Shown in pieces: positions 1-9,487 of a stretch of 64,000 nt of DNA (its first letter is position 1; each line of letters begins with the position of its first letter). The translations under genes were made by a program, and so were the position numbers. The notes beneath the pieces were generated by a model. That model was not told the origin of the DNA, ran no database searches, and worked only from the letters and a program-made list of their open reading frames with translations. Origin of the DNA: Kribbella sp. CA-293567 (lineage in GTDB: Bacteria > Actinomycetota > Actinomycetes > Propionibacteriales > Kribbellaceae); contig NZ_CP114065.1 in assembly GCF_027627575.1 (NCBI RefSeq), positions 3,100,001 through 3,164,000 on the forward strand. Reading direction: 5' to 3'.

Positions 1-2
1 AG

Positions 3-548
3 CTGAAGCCCGTCGCGGTGCTCCTCACCCACGGGCACATCGACCACATGTTCTCGGTGCTGCCCGTCTGCGGCGCCTACGACAGCACCGCCTGGATCCA
101 CGCGGACGACCGGCACCTGCTGGCCGACCCGATGGCCGGCATCAGCCAGGAGAGCGCCCGGATGCTGCTCGGTGGCGACCACGAGTTCGCCGAGCCCGAC
201 GACGTCCAGGAGCTGGTGGACGGTCAGCGGCTCGAGCTCGCGGGCCTGGACCTGACCGTCGACCACACCCCGGGTCACACCCGCGGCTCGGTCACCTTCA
301 CCACGCCGTACCTCGGTCCTGAGGACGTGCCCGCGGTGCTGTTCTCCGGCGACGTGCTGTTCGCCGGGTCGATCGGCCGGACGGATCTGCCCGGCGGCGA
401 CCATCCGGCGATGCTGCAGACGCTGGCCACCAAGATCCTGCCGATGCGCGACGAGATCGTCGTGCTGCCCGGTCATGGTGGCCAGACCACGATCGGCCGG
501 GAAAAGGCGACCAATCCTTACCTGCAGGACCTGGAGACACAGAAATGA
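3..548 (+). CDS. MBL-fold metallo-hydrolase (5' truncated by window edge)
   Basis: Metallo-beta-lactamase-fold hydrolase of the glyoxalase II-like group. The reading frame is open from base 3, so the true N terminus lies outside the window. The zinc ligands are visible in order: THGHIDH near the start, HTPGHT in the middle, the SGDVLF segment with the bridging Asp, and a C-terminal LPGHGG. The family hydrolyses thioesters or related substrates; the actual substrate cannot be read from sequence. It ends 10 bases before the hisS start and probably shares its transcript. An MBL-fold gene next to hisS is common in actinobacteria. The fold is certain, the substrate is not. Confidence 0.85.
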   Translation: MKPVAVLLTHGHIDHMFSVLPVCGAYDSTAWIHADDRHLLADPMAGISQESARMLLGGDHEFAEPDDVQELVDGQRLELAGLDLTVDHTPGHTRGSVTFTTPYLGPEDVPAVLFSGDVLFAGSIGRTDLPGGDHPAMLQTLATKILPMRDEIVVLPGHGGQTTIGREKATNPYLQDLETQK

Positions 549-558
549 GCAAGGCCGC

Positions 559-1914
559 ATGAGCAAGATCAGTCCGATCAGCGGGTTCCCCGAGTTCCTT
601 CCCGGCGACCGGATCGTCGAGCAGCACTTCCTCGACGTGATCCGGCAGACCTTCGAGCTGCACGGTTTCGCGTCGATCGAGACCCGCGCCGTCGAGCCGG
701 TCGAGCGGCTGTCGAACCAGGGCGAGGACGCCGACAAGGAGATCTACGCGGTTCGCCGGCTGGGCGCCGCGGCCGACGAGAAGTCGGAGCTCGGCCTGCA
801 CTTCGACCTGACCGTGCCGTTCGCGCGGTACGTGCTGGAGAACGCCGGCAAGCTCGCGTTCCCGTTCCGCCGCTACCAGATCCAGAAGGTCTGGCGCGGC
901 GAGCGGCCGCAGGAGGGCCGGTACCGCGAGTTCGCGCAGGCCGACATCGACATCGTCGGCGACGGCACGCTGCCGTTCCACTACGAGGTCGAGCTGCCTC
1001 TCGTCATCGCCGACGCTTTCCGCAAGCTGCCGATCCCGCCGTTCCGGATCCAGGTCAACAACCGGCAGATCCCGGAGGGGTTCTACCGCGGCCTGGGCAT
1101 CGAGGACGTCGCTTCGGTACTGCGGATCGTCGACAAGCTGGACAAGATCGGCCCGGACAAGGTCACCCAGTTGCTGACCGCCGAGAACGGTCCGGCCCTG
1201 TCGCCGGAGACGGCCAAGCAGGTGCTCCGGCTGGCCGAGATCTCCAGCACCGACGCGTCGTTCGTCGAGCAGGTCCGGGCGCTGGGCGTCGAGCACGAGA
1301 TCCTCGACGAGGGGCTCGAGCGGCTGGCGGCGATCATGACCGCGGCCAACGAGCACGCACCCGGCCTGCTGGTCGCCGACCTGAAGATCGCCCGCGGCCT
1401 GGACTACTACACCGGCACGGTCTACGAGACTCAGTTGATCGGGCACGAGTCCTACGGCTCGATCTGCTCGGGCGGTCGCTACGACTCGCTCGCCAGCGAC
1501 GGCAAGACGACGTACCCGGGCGTGGGGATCTCGATCGGGGTCTCCCGGTTGATCACCCGGTTGATCAGCCAGGGTCTGGTCAAGGGCTCCCGCAGTACGC
1601 CGACCGCGGTATTGATTGCCCTGAACAACGAAGACGAGCGGGCCGACGCGATGCGGACGGCGGCGACGTTGCGCGGCCGGGGGATCCCGGTCGAGGTGGC
1701 GCCGGCGGCGGCGAAGTTCGGCAAGCAGATCAAGTTCGCCGATCGGCGTGGCATTCCGTTCGTGTGGTTCGCCACCGAGGTCGGCGCTGAAGTGAAGGAC
1801 ATCCGCAGCGGCGAGCAGGTGCAGGCCGATCCGGCCACCTGGTCACCGCCCGCGCAGGACGTACGACCCAGCATCGAAACACCGCAGCTCGAAACCCCTC
1901 AGGAGAACTCGTGA
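559..1914 (+). CDS. hisS: histidyl-tRNA synthetase
   Basis: Class II synthetase of 451 residues that charges tRNA-His in the cytoplasm. Visible signatures are the motif 2 region [20 protein letters not shown], the histidine-binding loop [13 protein letters not shown], and the motif 3 segment [11 protein letters not shown], followed by an anticodon-binding domain from about residue 350. The ATG at 559 ([10 protein letters not shown]) was chosen because the longer in-frame GTG start would run back through the coding end of the upstream hydrolase and add residues unlike the family. The stop overlaps the aspS start by 4 bp, so the two synthetases are probably translationally coupled. Confidence 0.96.
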   Translation: MSKISPISGFPEFLPGDRIVEQHFLDVIRQTFELHGFASIETRAVEPVERLSNQGEDADKEIYAVRRLGAAADEKSELGLHFDLTVPFARYVLENAGKLAFPFRRYQIQKVWRGERPQEGRYREFAQADIDIVGDGTLPFHYEVELPLVIADAFRKLPIPPFRIQVNNRQIPEGFYRGLGIEDVASVLRIVDKLDKIGPDKVTQLLTAENGPALSPETAKQVLRLAEISSTDASFVEQVRALGVEHEILDEGLERLAAIMTAANEHAPGLLVADLKIARGLDYYTGTVYETQLIGHESYGSICSGGRYDSLASDGKTTYPGVGISIGVSRLITRLISQGLVKGSRSTPTAVLIALNNEDERADAMRTAATLRGRGIPVEVAPAAAKFGKQIKFADRRGIPFVWFATEVGAEVKDIRSGEQVQADPATWSPPAQDVRPSIETPQLETPQENS

Positions 1915-3719
1915 TCCGTACCCATTCCGCCGGCTCGTTGCGAGCCGGGAACACCGGACAGACCGTCACGTTGGCGGGCTGGGTGGCGCGGCGGCGCGAT
2001 CACGGTGGTGTGGCCTTCATCGACCTGCGCGACTCCAGCGGCACCGTCCAGGTGGTCATCCGGGACGAGGAGGCCGCCAGCGGCCTGCGCTCGGAGTACT
2101 GCCTGAAGATCGTCGGCACGGTCGCGGCCCGGCCCGAGGGCAACGCGAACCCGGACCTGCCGACCGGCGAGATCGAGATCATCACCGAGCAGATCGAGGT
2201 CCTCTCCGAGGCCGCGCCGCTGCCGTTCCCGGTGGAGGAGCACCACGCGACCCCGGTGAACGAGGAGGTCCGGCTCAAGTACCGGTACCTCGACCTGCGC
2301 CGTCAGGGCCCGGGCTCGGTACTTCGCCTGCGCAGCAAGGTGAACAAGACGGCTCGCGACGTGCTGGACAGGCACGACTTCGTCGAGATCGAGACGCCGA
2401 CCCTGACCAAGTCGACACCGGAAGGCGCGCGTGACTTCCTGGTCCCGGCGCGCCTGCAGCCGGGCTCGTGGTACGCGCTGCCGCAGTCGCCGCAGCTGTT
2501 CAAGCAGCTGCTGATGGTGGCCGGGATGGAGCGCTACTTCCAGATCGCGCGCTGCTACCGCGACGAGGACTTCCGTGCCGACCGGCAGCCGGAGTTCACC
2601 CAGCTCGACATCGAGATGAGCTTCGTCGACCAGGACGACATCATCGCGCTGTCCGAGGAGATCCTGACCGAGCTGTGGAAGCTCGCCGGGCACGAGATCC
2701 AGACGCCGATCCAGCGGATGACGTACGCCGAGTCGATGGCCCGGTTCGGCAGCGACAAGCCCGACCTGCGGATGGGCCTCGAGCTGGTCGAGTGCACCGA
2801 CTACTTCAAGAGCACGCCGTTCCGGGTCTTCCAGGCGCAGTACGTCGGCGCCGTGGTGATGCCGGGTGGCGCCGACCAGCCGCGCAAGCAGCTGGACGCG
2901 TGGCAGGAGTGGGCCAAGCAGCGCGGCGCACGAGGGCTGGCCTACGTGCTGGTCGGCCAGGACGGCGAGCTCGGTGGTCCGGTCGCCAAGAACCTGTCCG
3001 AGGAGGAGCGCGCCGGGCTGGCCGACCACGTCGGCGCGAAGCCGGGCGACTGCATCTTCTTCGCCGCGGGCGCGGTCAAGTCGTCGCGGGCGCTGCTCGG
3101 CGCGGCGCGGCTGGAGATCGGCCGGCGCGGTGGGCTGATCGACGAGTCGGCCTGGTCGTTCGTGTGGGTCGTCGACGCGCCGCTGTTCGAGCCGGCCGAC
3201 GACGCGACGGCCGCTGGTGACGTGGCGGTCGGTTCGGGTGCGTGGACCGCGGTGCACCACGCGTTCACGTCGCCGAAGCCGGACTCGCTGGACAGCTTCG
3301 ACACCGATCCGGGCAGCGCGCTGGCGTACGCGTACGACATCGTCTGCAACGGCAACGAGATCGGCGGTGGGTCGATCCGTATCCACCGCGAGGACGTGCA
3401 GAAGCGGGTCTTCAAGGTGATGGGCCTGACCGACGAGGAGGCGACCGAGAAGTTCGGCTTCCTGCTCGACGCGTTCAAGTTCGGCGCCCCGCCGCACGGC
3501 GGGATCGCGTTCGGCTGGGACCGGATCACCGCGCTGCTGGCCGGCACGGAGTCGATCCGCGACGTGATCGCGTTCCCGAAGTCCGGTGGCGGATTCGACC
3601 CGCTGACCGCGGCGCCGGCGCCGATCACCCCGGCTCAGCGCAAGGAGGCCGGCGTGGACGCCAAGCCCGAGGTCAAGGGCGAGGCCAAGGCCGAGGTCAA
3701 GGCCGAAGCCAAGCAGTAG
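1911..3719 (+). CDS. aspS: aspartyl-tRNA synthetase
   Basis: Bacterial-type class II synthetase of 602 residues. It opens with the OB-fold anticodon domain ([19 protein letters not shown], about residues 23-41). Motif 2 is around [20 protein letters not shown], followed by the bacterial GAD insertion. Motif 3 is in [16 protein letters not shown]. Many bacteria without a full asparaginyl pathway use such an enzyme for both tRNA-Asp and tRNA-Asn; that cannot be settled here. The last 20 or so residues are a Lys/Glu/Ala run ([15 protein letters not shown]) that looks like a species-specific, low-complexity tail. The GTG start overlaps the hisS stop. Confidence 0.96.
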   Translation: MIRTHSAGSLRAGNTGQTVTLAGWVARRRDHGGVAFIDLRDSSGTVQVVIRDEEAASGLRSEYCLKIVGTVAARPEGNANPDLPTGEIEIITEQIEVLSEAAPLPFPVEEHHATPVNEEVRLKYRYLDLRRQGPGSVLRLRSKVNKTARDVLDRHDFVEIETPTLTKSTPEGARDFLVPARLQPGSWYALPQSPQLFKQLLMVAGMERYFQIARCYRDEDFRADRQPEFTQLDIEMSFVDQDDIIALSEEILTELWKLAGHEIQTPIQRMTYAESMARFGSDKPDLRMGLELVECTDYFKSTPFRVFQAQYVGAVVMPGGADQPRKQLDAWQEWAKQRGARGLAYVLVGQDGELGGPVAKNLSEEERAGLADHVGAKPGDCIFFAAGAVKSSRALLGAARLEIGRRGGLIDESAWSFVWVVDAPLFEPADDATAAGDVAVGSGAWTAVHHAFTSPKPDSLDSFDTDPGSALAYAYDIVCNGNEIGGGSIRIHREDVQKRVFKVMGLTDEEATEKFGFLLDAFKFGAPPHGGIAFGWDRITALLAGTESIRDVIAFPKSGGGFDPLTAAPAPITPAQRKEAGVDAKPEVKGEAKAEVKAEAKQ

Positions 3720-3741
3720 CTCAGGAGTCCGTTGGTTCGTT

Positions 3742-3767
3742 TGCCGTGGCAGATAGCTGCCACGGCA
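3742..3767 (+). terminator. hairpin after hisS-aspS
   Basis: Perfect 11-bp inverted repeat (3742-3752 with 3757-3767) closing a 4-base loop, 22 bases after the aspS stop. There is no T-tract, as is usual in actinobacteria. The remaining spacer up to 3888 carries a looser pair of GTGACA/TGTCAC arms (3816-3821 and 3846-3851) that could belong to the promoter region of the next gene. Confidence 0.6.
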
Positions 3768-3888
3768 TTACCACCTGTGTGCAAAAGCTTGAGCATTCGG
3801 CCTTTTGGGTGGAAAGTGACACTGTCGCGATGAGCTGCGTCAAATTGTCACGACACCCGCCCATGCCGCCCCGCCCCGGGAGTTCGTC

Positions 3889-4854
3889 ATGCTCAAGCGA
3901 AGAATCCGCCGCCTCGTCACCGCTGCCCTGGCTCTGGCCGGGCTCACCGCCGGTGGCCTCGTCACCGCCGCCCCGGCCCACGCCGCCGTCTTCCAGACCT
4001 ATGGGACCGGAGTGAACGTCCGCGCCGACGCGTACCTGTCCGCACCGGTCGTCCGCACCCTGCCCGGCCCGACCTCGATCGACGTGGACTGCCAGAAGTA
4101 CGGCGACCTCGTCACCGTCTCCGGCGGCTCCAGCCGTTGGTGGGCGCACGTTCCGGCGCTCGGCGGCTACGTCACCGTCGCGTACGTCGCGATTCCGCAA
4201 GACAAGCTCCCCGGCGTCGCCGAGTGCGGCGGCACCCCGCCCCCGCCGAGTGACATCACCCTGGCGCAGGTCCAGGCGATGTTCGGCAGCCGGATCGCGA
4301 ATCCGTCACTCGTCCAGACCGGACTCCCGTCGCTCAACCAGGCGATGCGCGACGCCGCCATCAACACGCCGTACCGGAAGGCCGCCTTCCTGGCGACGCT
4401 CGTGCACGAGTCCCGGCTGGAGTACAACATCCGCGAGATCGGCGACACCCGCCTGTACGGCGGTCGCGGCTACATCCAGCTCACCGGCGACTTCAACTAC
4501 GGCCCCGCCGGCCAGTACTTCGGGATCAACCTGCTCGGCAACCCCGAGCTGGCCCGCTCCCTGCAGTGGAGCGCGCCGATCGCCCGCTGGTACTGGACCC
4601 AGGCCCGCAACATCAACCCGTTCGCGGACCAGCTCAACATGGCCAAGGTCAATGCCGCGATCGGCTACCCGCGAGGCGACGGCAGCGAGGACCAGCGCCG
4701 GTGCGTGTCCTTCCAGAACGCCATCCGGGTCCTGACCGGCTCGGTCCCTGGCGGCATCACCTGCGTCCGGTCCGCCGCCCTCAGCGGCGACACCAGCAAG
4801 CTCAGCACCGCCGAGTTCAACAACCTCATCAAGGTGGGCGGCGGCCTCGGCTGA
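3889..4854 (+). CDS. secreted GH19-type glycoside hydrolase with SH3-like domain
   Basis: Secreted protein of 321 residues. Residues 1-32 are a Sec signal peptide ending APAHAA. Residues about 35-110 look like a bacterial SH3 domain (GVNVRADAYLSAPVV), which commonly binds cell walls. After a Pro-rich linker, residues 125-320 match the family 19 chitinase/lysozyme-like fold: the catalytic-Glu helix AAFLATLVHESRLEY and the signature YGGRGYIQLTGDFNYG. GH19 members cleave chitin or peptidoglycan; the SH3 domain and modest length hint at a wall target, which is inference. A GGGAG Shine-Dalgarno lies 6 bases before the ATG. The gene is monocistronic between two hairpins. Confidence 0.85.
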   Translation: MLKRRIRRLVTAALALAGLTAGGLVTAAPAHAAVFQTYGTGVNVRADAYLSAPVVRTLPGPTSIDVDCQKYGDLVTVSGGSSRWWAHVPALGGYVTVAYVAIPQDKLPGVAECGGTPPPPSDITLAQVQAMFGSRIANPSLVQTGLPSLNQAMRDAAINTPYRKAAFLATLVHESRLEYNIREIGDTRLYGGRGYIQLTGDFNYGPAGQYFGINLLGNPELARSLQWSAPIARWYWTQARNINPFADQLNMAKVNAAIGYPRGDGSEDQRRCVSFQNAIRVLTGSVPGGITCVRSAALSGDTSKLSTAEFNNLIKVGGGLG

Positions 4855-4871
4855 CCCCTCCTCAACGAAGG

Positions 4872-4906
4872 AAGCCGGCCGGCCGCCTCTGGGGTCCGGC
4901 CGGCTT
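4872..4906 (+). terminator. terminator of the GH19 gene
   Basis: Perfect 11-bp GC-rich stem (4872-4882 with 4896-4906) with a 13-base loop, 17 bases after the stop and followed by TCGG. It is a typical actinobacterial intrinsic terminator without a long U run. The following 160 bases to the GntR start hold only a TTGACC hexamer (4978-4983) as a possible -35. Confidence 0.7.
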
Positions 4907-5069
4907 TCGGAGGCTACCCGTACTCGGCGCCGCTCAAGACCTGCACCGCGGTGTACTTCGGCCGAGCTGCAGCAAGCTTGACCCTTGGTAATTTGTGTCA
5001 ATCCAATGGGGACAACGACTACGGGAAGCTGGCTCGGATGACGTTTTCGCTGGATGTGGTGAGGGCCGG

Positions 5070-5423
5070 ATGATCATCTCGGTGGAGCCGGCCGCGGCCA
5101 CGCCGCCGTACGAGCAGGTGAAGCAGCAGGTCGAGGCGTTGATTCGGCGCGGGGAGCTGGCCCAGGGGACGCGGCTGCCGACCGTTCGGCAGCTGGCCGG
5201 GGATCTGGGGTTGGCCACCAATACGGTGGCCCGGGCGTACAAGGAACTCGAGGCGGATCGGCTGGTGGAGACGCGGGGACGGAACGGGACGTTCGTGCTC
5301 GCCGCGCGCAGTCAGGTGGACGACGAGGAGACGCGGGCGGCGGCGACCGTCTTCGCCCGGGCCGCTCGCCGGGCCAACCTCTCGTTGTCCGAGGCGACGC
5401 GGATCCTCGACGAGGCCTGGTAG
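5070..5423 (+). CDS. GntR-family regulator, YtrA type
   Basis: Short transcription factor of 117 residues. The N-terminal winged helix carries YEQVKQQVEALIRRGEL, LPTVRQLAGDLGLATNTVARAYKELE and the wing ETRGRNGTFV. Only about 40 residues follow, too few for a FadR or HutC effector domain. This matches the YtrA subfamily, whose members usually repress ABC-transporter operons and bind their own promoter. No ABC transporter is adjacent, so its target is unknown. The ATG at 5070 is preferred over an upstream GTG because GAGGG sits 6 bases before it and the protein then starts at the family's usual position. Confidence 0.88.
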   Translation: MIISVEPAAATPPYEQVKQQVEALIRRGELAQGTRLPTVRQLAGDLGLATNTVARAYKELEADRLVETRGRNGTFVLAARSQVDDEETRAAATVFARAARRANLSLSEATRILDEAW

Positions 5424-5582
5424 CTCCGCCGGCATTGGCCGCTTCCGGTCTCCGCAGCGGTCGGACGGAAACGATTCCAAGCAATCTGCCGACAACGTTG
5501 TCCGAGCTCTCGACACGCACCGCATTGCTGGCTAACCTCACCGTCATTTGACAGCGATGTCAGCGACAGGGGAGTGGTCACG

Positions 5583-7610
5583 ATGGTCTCGAGACGAACG
5601 TTCCTGGCGGGTACCGGCGCAGTCACGGCAGGAGGGTTCGGGCTGCTTCCCGGGCTCCCGGCGGACGCGGCGACAAGAGCGGCGGGCCTGACGGGCCCGA
5701 GTGGCGGCGGTGGCCGGCTGCTGCCGGCCTTCGCGAAACCGAAACACCTGCACTACGGCGACGTCAGCAAACTCAACGGTGCCGACCAGACGCTGCTGAC
5801 GACCTTGCAAGGCATCGTCAACCGCACCAGGCCGGAGCTCTACTTCAGCTTCGACACCGGCACGCAGAGTACGCCGGACGCGAAGTGGCTGGCCGACATG
5901 CACCTGCCCACGACGACGTACGCGAACCCCTTGGACCTGGTGGCCAAGTACCGGCACCGGGTTCGCGGCGCGATCATCCACGATCCCGCTGTCCCGGACT
6001 CGCTGAACGTAGCGACCACCCTGGCCGGGTTGGAGAACGCCGTCGTCGCCGACGCGGCGCAGGCCAAGGCGCACGGACTGCGGATCGTCAAGGACCTGCG
6101 GGGAAAGTTCGACGACGACCGGGTCAAGACCTACCGATGGCAGCTCGAGAACCTGTTCCCGCGAGTCACCCACCGGTTGCTGGCCGGCCTGCCGCCGACC
6201 CGGGTGGCCGCGGTGGAAAACGTGCAGTGGAAGGAGATCGCCCGCGAGACCCGGCAGATCCGCGACTCGTCGAACCGCGGTAGCTACGAGCTCGACGTGT
6301 CGGCCAAACTCGGCAAGGAAGCCGTCTACGTCAGGTTCCAGGACTCGTTCACCGACGACGGCTGGGGCGGCTCGGTCTCCGAGATCACCGTGAAGGCGAA
6401 CGGCGCCCAGCTCGCCCACTTCCTGGTCGGTACCCCGCAGGAGGAGCCGTACCTGTTCGACGGCGTCAACTCGTCCATCGGCGGTGAAGCCAACCGCTTC
6501 AGCGACGGCGGCGGCTACTTCATCTACCGCTTCGAACCACCTGCCGGTACGACGTCCCTGGTGGTCACCGCGACGATGTGGAACCAGTACCTGGTGACCG
6601 CGACCGACACCTCGCCCACCCGGATCGAGCCGTTCGCGTACTTCCGGGACTACGTGGTCGCCACCAAGGCGCTGGTCAGCTGGCTGCCCCCGGGCGGCGA
6701 GACCGGGGAGCTGCTGGTCGAGCACTTCGCCAAGTACCCGACGCTGGCGCCGTACATGGGCTGGTTCGCCAACGACGTCTCCGGCGAGTGGGACGGGGTC
6801 GACCTTGCGTCGCAGGGTGGTTCGCCGGTGATCGCGGCCGACTTCTACATGAACGGGACGGTCCACGCCGGCTTCACGGCGCCGATCTCGGACCGGGTCA
6901 GGCCGGTTCGGCGGATCAACAAGCCGAAGAACAAGGTCTACCTGACACTGACGTTCGGCGAGGGCGACAACATCCAGTACTGCCAGCGGCACCTGCGTGA
7001 GCTCTGGGACGATCCCAAGCGTGGTGAGGCGCCGGCGAACTGGACCATCAGCCCGTTCCTGCTGGAGACCGGACCGGGTCTGTACAGCCACTTCCAGCGG
7101 ACCGCGACGGCCAACGACCTGCTGGTCTGCGGTCCCTCTGGTGCGGGCTACACGTATCCCGGGTCGTGGGTGCCGAGCGAGTTCACCCAGTTCCTGAAGC
7201 TGACCGGCTCGCAGTTGCGCCGGACCGGGTTGGACGTGGTGTATTCCTACAGCCACCGCGAGAACGACCAGTGGGTGCTGCTGTCGGAGGAGATCGCCCG
7301 CGGGTTCGCCAAGCACACGCCGCTGAAGGGGATCATGCAGACCTGGGACGGCGACCTGCTCACGGTCCGCCAGAGTGGTCTGCCCGTCGTCGGGCAGTGG
7401 AGCGCGCCCGGCAAGGCAGCGGAGTACAAGGCCGCGCTCGATGTCCAGGTCGCGAAGTGGGACGGCACGAAACCGCTGTTCATCTCCGGCGGGATCAATG
7501 CGTGGAACTGGACCCCGTCGGACATCGCGGAACTGGCCGCCCTGCTCGGCGACCCGTACGAGCTCGTGCTCGCGAACACCTTCTTCGACCTGCTCGACCG
7601 CGTGCTCTGA
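5583..7610 (+). CDS. Tat-exported GxGYxYP-domain protein (putative glycoside hydrolase)
   Basis: Protein of 675 residues with a twin-arginine signal (VSRRTFLAGTGAVTAGG), so it is probably exported folded. The family-naming motif is seen as GPSGAGYTYPGSW around residue 515. Members of this family are putative glycoside hydrolases known mainly from genome surveys; the substrate is unknown. The AGGGGAG ribosome site at 5568-5574 lies 8 bases before the ATG at 5583 and overlaps the alternative GTG at 5574, which decides the start. The gene stands alone between hairpins. Confidence 0.8.
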   Translation: MVSRRTFLAGTGAVTAGGFGLLPGLPADAATRAAGLTGPSGGGGRLLPAFAKPKHLHYGDVSKLNGADQTLLTTLQGIVNRTRPELYFSFDTGTQSTPDAKWLADMHLPTTTYANPLDLVAKYRHRVRGAIIHDPAVPDSLNVATTLAGLENAVVADAAQAKAHGLRIVKDLRGKFDDDRVKTYRWQLENLFPRVTHRLLAGLPPTRVAAVENVQWKEIARETRQIRDSSNRGSYELDVSAKLGKEAVYVRFQDSFTDDGWGGSVSEITVKANGAQLAHFLVGTPQEEPYLFDGVNSSIGGEANRFSDGGGYFIYRFEPPAGTTSLVVTATMWNQYLVTATDTSPTRIEPFAYFRDYVVATKALVSWLPPGGETGELLVEHFAKYPTLAPYMGWFANDVSGEWDGVDLASQGGSPVIAADFYMNGTVHAGFTAPISDRVRPVRRINKPKNKVYLTLTFGEGDNIQYCQRHLRELWDDPKRGEAPANWTISPFLLETGPGLYSHFQRTATANDLLVCGPSGAGYTYPGSWVPSEFTQFLKLTGSQLRRTGLDVVYSYSHRENDQWVLLSEEIARGFAKHTPLKGIMQTWDGDLLTVRQSGLPVVGQWSAPGKAAEYKAALDVQVAKWDGTKPLFISGGINAWNWTPSDIAELAALLGDPYELVLANTFFDLLDRVL

Positions 7611-7613
7611 CAG

Positions 7614-7648
7614 GCTGGGCCTGCCGCGCTGCACGCGGCAGGCCCAGC
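7614..7648. terminator. bidirectional terminator between convergent genes
   Basis: Perfect 15-bp inverted repeat (7614-7628 with 7634-7648) around a 5-base loop. It fills the 42-base gap between the stop of the GxGYxYP gene and the stop of the convergent AMIN-like gene, so it can serve both strands. Confidence 0.8.
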
Positions 7649-7652
7649 TGTT

Positions 7653-8267
7653 CTACCAGCGATGCGCCACGTCGACGACGACTCGGCCGGTGGTGCCCGG
7701 CCCGGTCAGCGTGAAGACGCGGAACGGCAGACGGGCGCGGACGCCGACCCCGATCACCGTTTCCCCCTCGAAGCTGCCGGCGTCCACGACCTGCCGGAAG
7801 GTCCGGTAGCCCTGCACGTCGGTCAGTTCGTCGTAGTCCGCCGGACGGTAGGTGGCGACGTTGTCGTCGTACGACGGCACCGACAGGACGATCTCCAACT
7901 TGGCGCCGCCGCGCACCGGGATCACCCGGCCCTCGCCCACGGTGGCGATGTCCTTGACGTAGTGCACGCGGTACCAGGACGGCTTGCCCCGGACGTCGAA
8001 CACGATCCGGTCGAAGCAGGAGTGCTGGCCGGTCCGGACGTTCGTCAGGTAGCCGGCCCCGGCGAAGGTGCTTGCCTCAGGCAATGAACCCCAGCCTGTC
8101 GGGCAGCCCGCGACAGCCGTGGCGGTCGTGGTCGTCCGGTCGGCGTGCGCTGGAGCAGCGACCGCTCCCGCCGGTACTGCGGCGAAGGCGAGTGCTGCCA
8201 GTACTGCGAATGCGGAGCGGATCGGTAGGTGGTGGTGGTCGGCCCTTTCTGCGTGAACACATTTCAC
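7653..8267 (-). CDS. secreted AMIN-like domain protein, copy 1
   Basis: Protein of 204 residues with a Sec signal peptide (hydrophobic stretch to about residue 40). It then has a single beta-rich domain: CPTGWGSLPE, GQHSCFDRIVFDVRG, RARLPFRVFTLTGPG and a terminal VDVAHRW. These are the features of the actinobacterial AMIN-like family, related to domains that dock envelope proteins on peptidoglycan; the true role is unknown. The GTG at 8267 was chosen for the AAGGGGGG site 4 bases upstream. A clear paralogue lies at 10279-10878, with the same CFDR(L/I)V and GVRARLPFR blocks. It sits 47 bases downstream of the MFS gene on the same strand. Confidence 0.75.
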   Translation of the reverse strand: MKCVHAERADHHHLPIRSAFAVLAALAFAAVPAGAVAAPAHADRTTTTATAVAGCPTGWGSLPEASTFAGAGYLTNVRTGQHSCFDRIVFDVRGKPSWYRVHYVKDIATVGEGRVIPVRGGAKLEIVLSVPSYDDNVATYRPADYDELTDVQGYRTFRQVVDAGSFEGETVIGVGVRARLPFRVFTLTGPGTTGRVVVDVAHRW

Positions 8268-8314
8268 GATGCCCCCCTTAGGACACTTGTTAGATGCGTC
8301 CCGGGGGCCGAAAG

Positions 8315-9487
8315 TTACGGGGCCGGTTCGTCGCGGGGGAGCACGACGGAGACGGAGACCAGGCAGCCCGACAGAGCCAGCGGCAGGATCATCGCCTGCT
8401 GGATACCGACGTGCTCGACGAGTTGGCCGATGATGGCTGGGCCGACCAGGAAGGCGGCGTACCCGAAGGTCACCACGATTGCGAGCATGCGGCCGCCACC
8501 GACGTGACCGGCCACGGCGTACACCTGCGGTGCGACCAGGCCGACGCCGACGCCGACCAGGGCCCAGCCGATCAGCAGCAGGGGAAGCGGCTGCACCAGG
8601 ACGGTCAGCAGATACCCGCCGATCGCGGTGACGGAGCCGATCCGGACGACTGCCCGGCGGCCGATCCGGGAGACCGCCCGGTCGCCGAGCAGCCGGATGA
8701 TCACCATGAAGCCGCTGACCGCGACCAGGCCGAGGGCGCCGGTGGACGGGTCGATCCTGGCGACGTCGGTGACGTGGACCGACGACCAGTCGATGGCGGT
8801 GCCTTCGGCCAGGCCGAAGCAGAAGGCCATCAGGCCGAGCGCCCAGGCCAGCCGGGGGATCGCGGTCCGGACGCCGTCGGTGGTGTGCTCGATCCGGCGG
8901 CCGGCCGGCACGATCCGGTAGCAGACGGCGATCGAGAGCAGGCCGGTGACGCAGAGCGTGCCGAGAGCGGGACCGACGTTGGCCCCGCCGGTCTTCCCGA
9001 ACAGCCGCGCGATCAGCACGACGGTACCGGCCGCGAGCAGGTTGCCGACGCTCCAGAAAGCGTGGAAACGGCTCATGATCGGTTTCGGCCGGGCCTGCTC
9101 GACCTCGACGCCGAGGGAGTTCATCGCGACGTCCATCGCCCCGTTGCCGAGGCCGGCCAGCACCATCGCGATGATTGCTCCGGGCAACGAGGTCGTGAAC
9201 GCGAGGGTGCCGACCCCGAGGGCCAGCAGGGTCAGTGTGCACAGCGCGACCGGGCGGGCCCCGATCCGGTCGGCCAGCCGGCCGCCGACCTGCATCGACA
9301 CGACGGCGGAGAAGGCCAGGCAGAACAGCAGCAAGGAGAGCCCGGAGGCGTCGATGTCCAGCCGTTCGCGCAGCGCGGGCAGCGTGCCGCCGATGCCACC
9401 GATCAGCATCCCGTTGGTGACGAACAGCAGGAAGACCGCGGCCGCCGCGGTCCGGGTGGACATCGGATTCGCGGACGTGGTGATCAT
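8315..9487 (-). CDS. MFS transporter
   Basis: Major facilitator of 390 residues with about twelve hydrophobic segments and the loop 2-3 signature GGRLADRIGARPVAL. The halves resemble fucose/sugar-permease-like actinobacterial MFS proteins, but the substrate is not readable. The ATG at 9487 overlaps the stop of the upstream DeoR gene in an ATGA arrangement, supporting this start and coupled translation. As DeoR proteins usually respond to sugar phosphates, a sugar or nucleoside substrate is a reasonable inference only. Confidence 0.85.
   Translation of the reverse strand: MITTSANPMSTRTAAAAVFLLFVTNGMLIGGIGGTLPALRERLDIDASGLSLLLFCLAFSAVVSMQVGGRLADRIGARPVALCTLTLLALGVGTLAFTTSLPGAIIAMVLAGLGNGAMDVAMNSLGVEVEQARPKPIMSRFHAFWSVGNLLAAGTVVLIARLFGKTGGANVGPALGTLCVTGLLSIAVCYRIVPAGRRIEHTTDGVRTAIPRLAWALGLMAFCFGLAEGTAIDWSSVHVTDVARIDPSTGALGLVAVSGFMVIIRLLGDRAVSRIGRRAVVRIGSVTAIGGYLLTVLVQPLPLLLIGWALVGVGVGLVAPQVYAVAGHVGGGRMLAIVVTFGYAAFLVGPAIIGQLVEHVGIQQAMILPLALSGCLVSVSVVLPRDEPAP

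Noticed and set aside
475-558. N-terminal extension of HisRS from an upstream GTG
   Set aside because: It would overlap the upstream hydrolase coding sequence and adds residues absent from the family; the ATG at 559 fits better.
3816-3851. ydaO-type riboswitch before the cell-wall hydrolase
   Set aside because: The leader is too short and lacks the conserved c-di-AMP riboswitch blocks; only a 6-bp inverted pair is seen.
4978-5006. Promoter of the GntR gene (TTGACC plus a -10)
   Set aside because: The -35-like hexamer is good but no TAnnnT lies at 16-18 bases, so it is mentioned only in passing.
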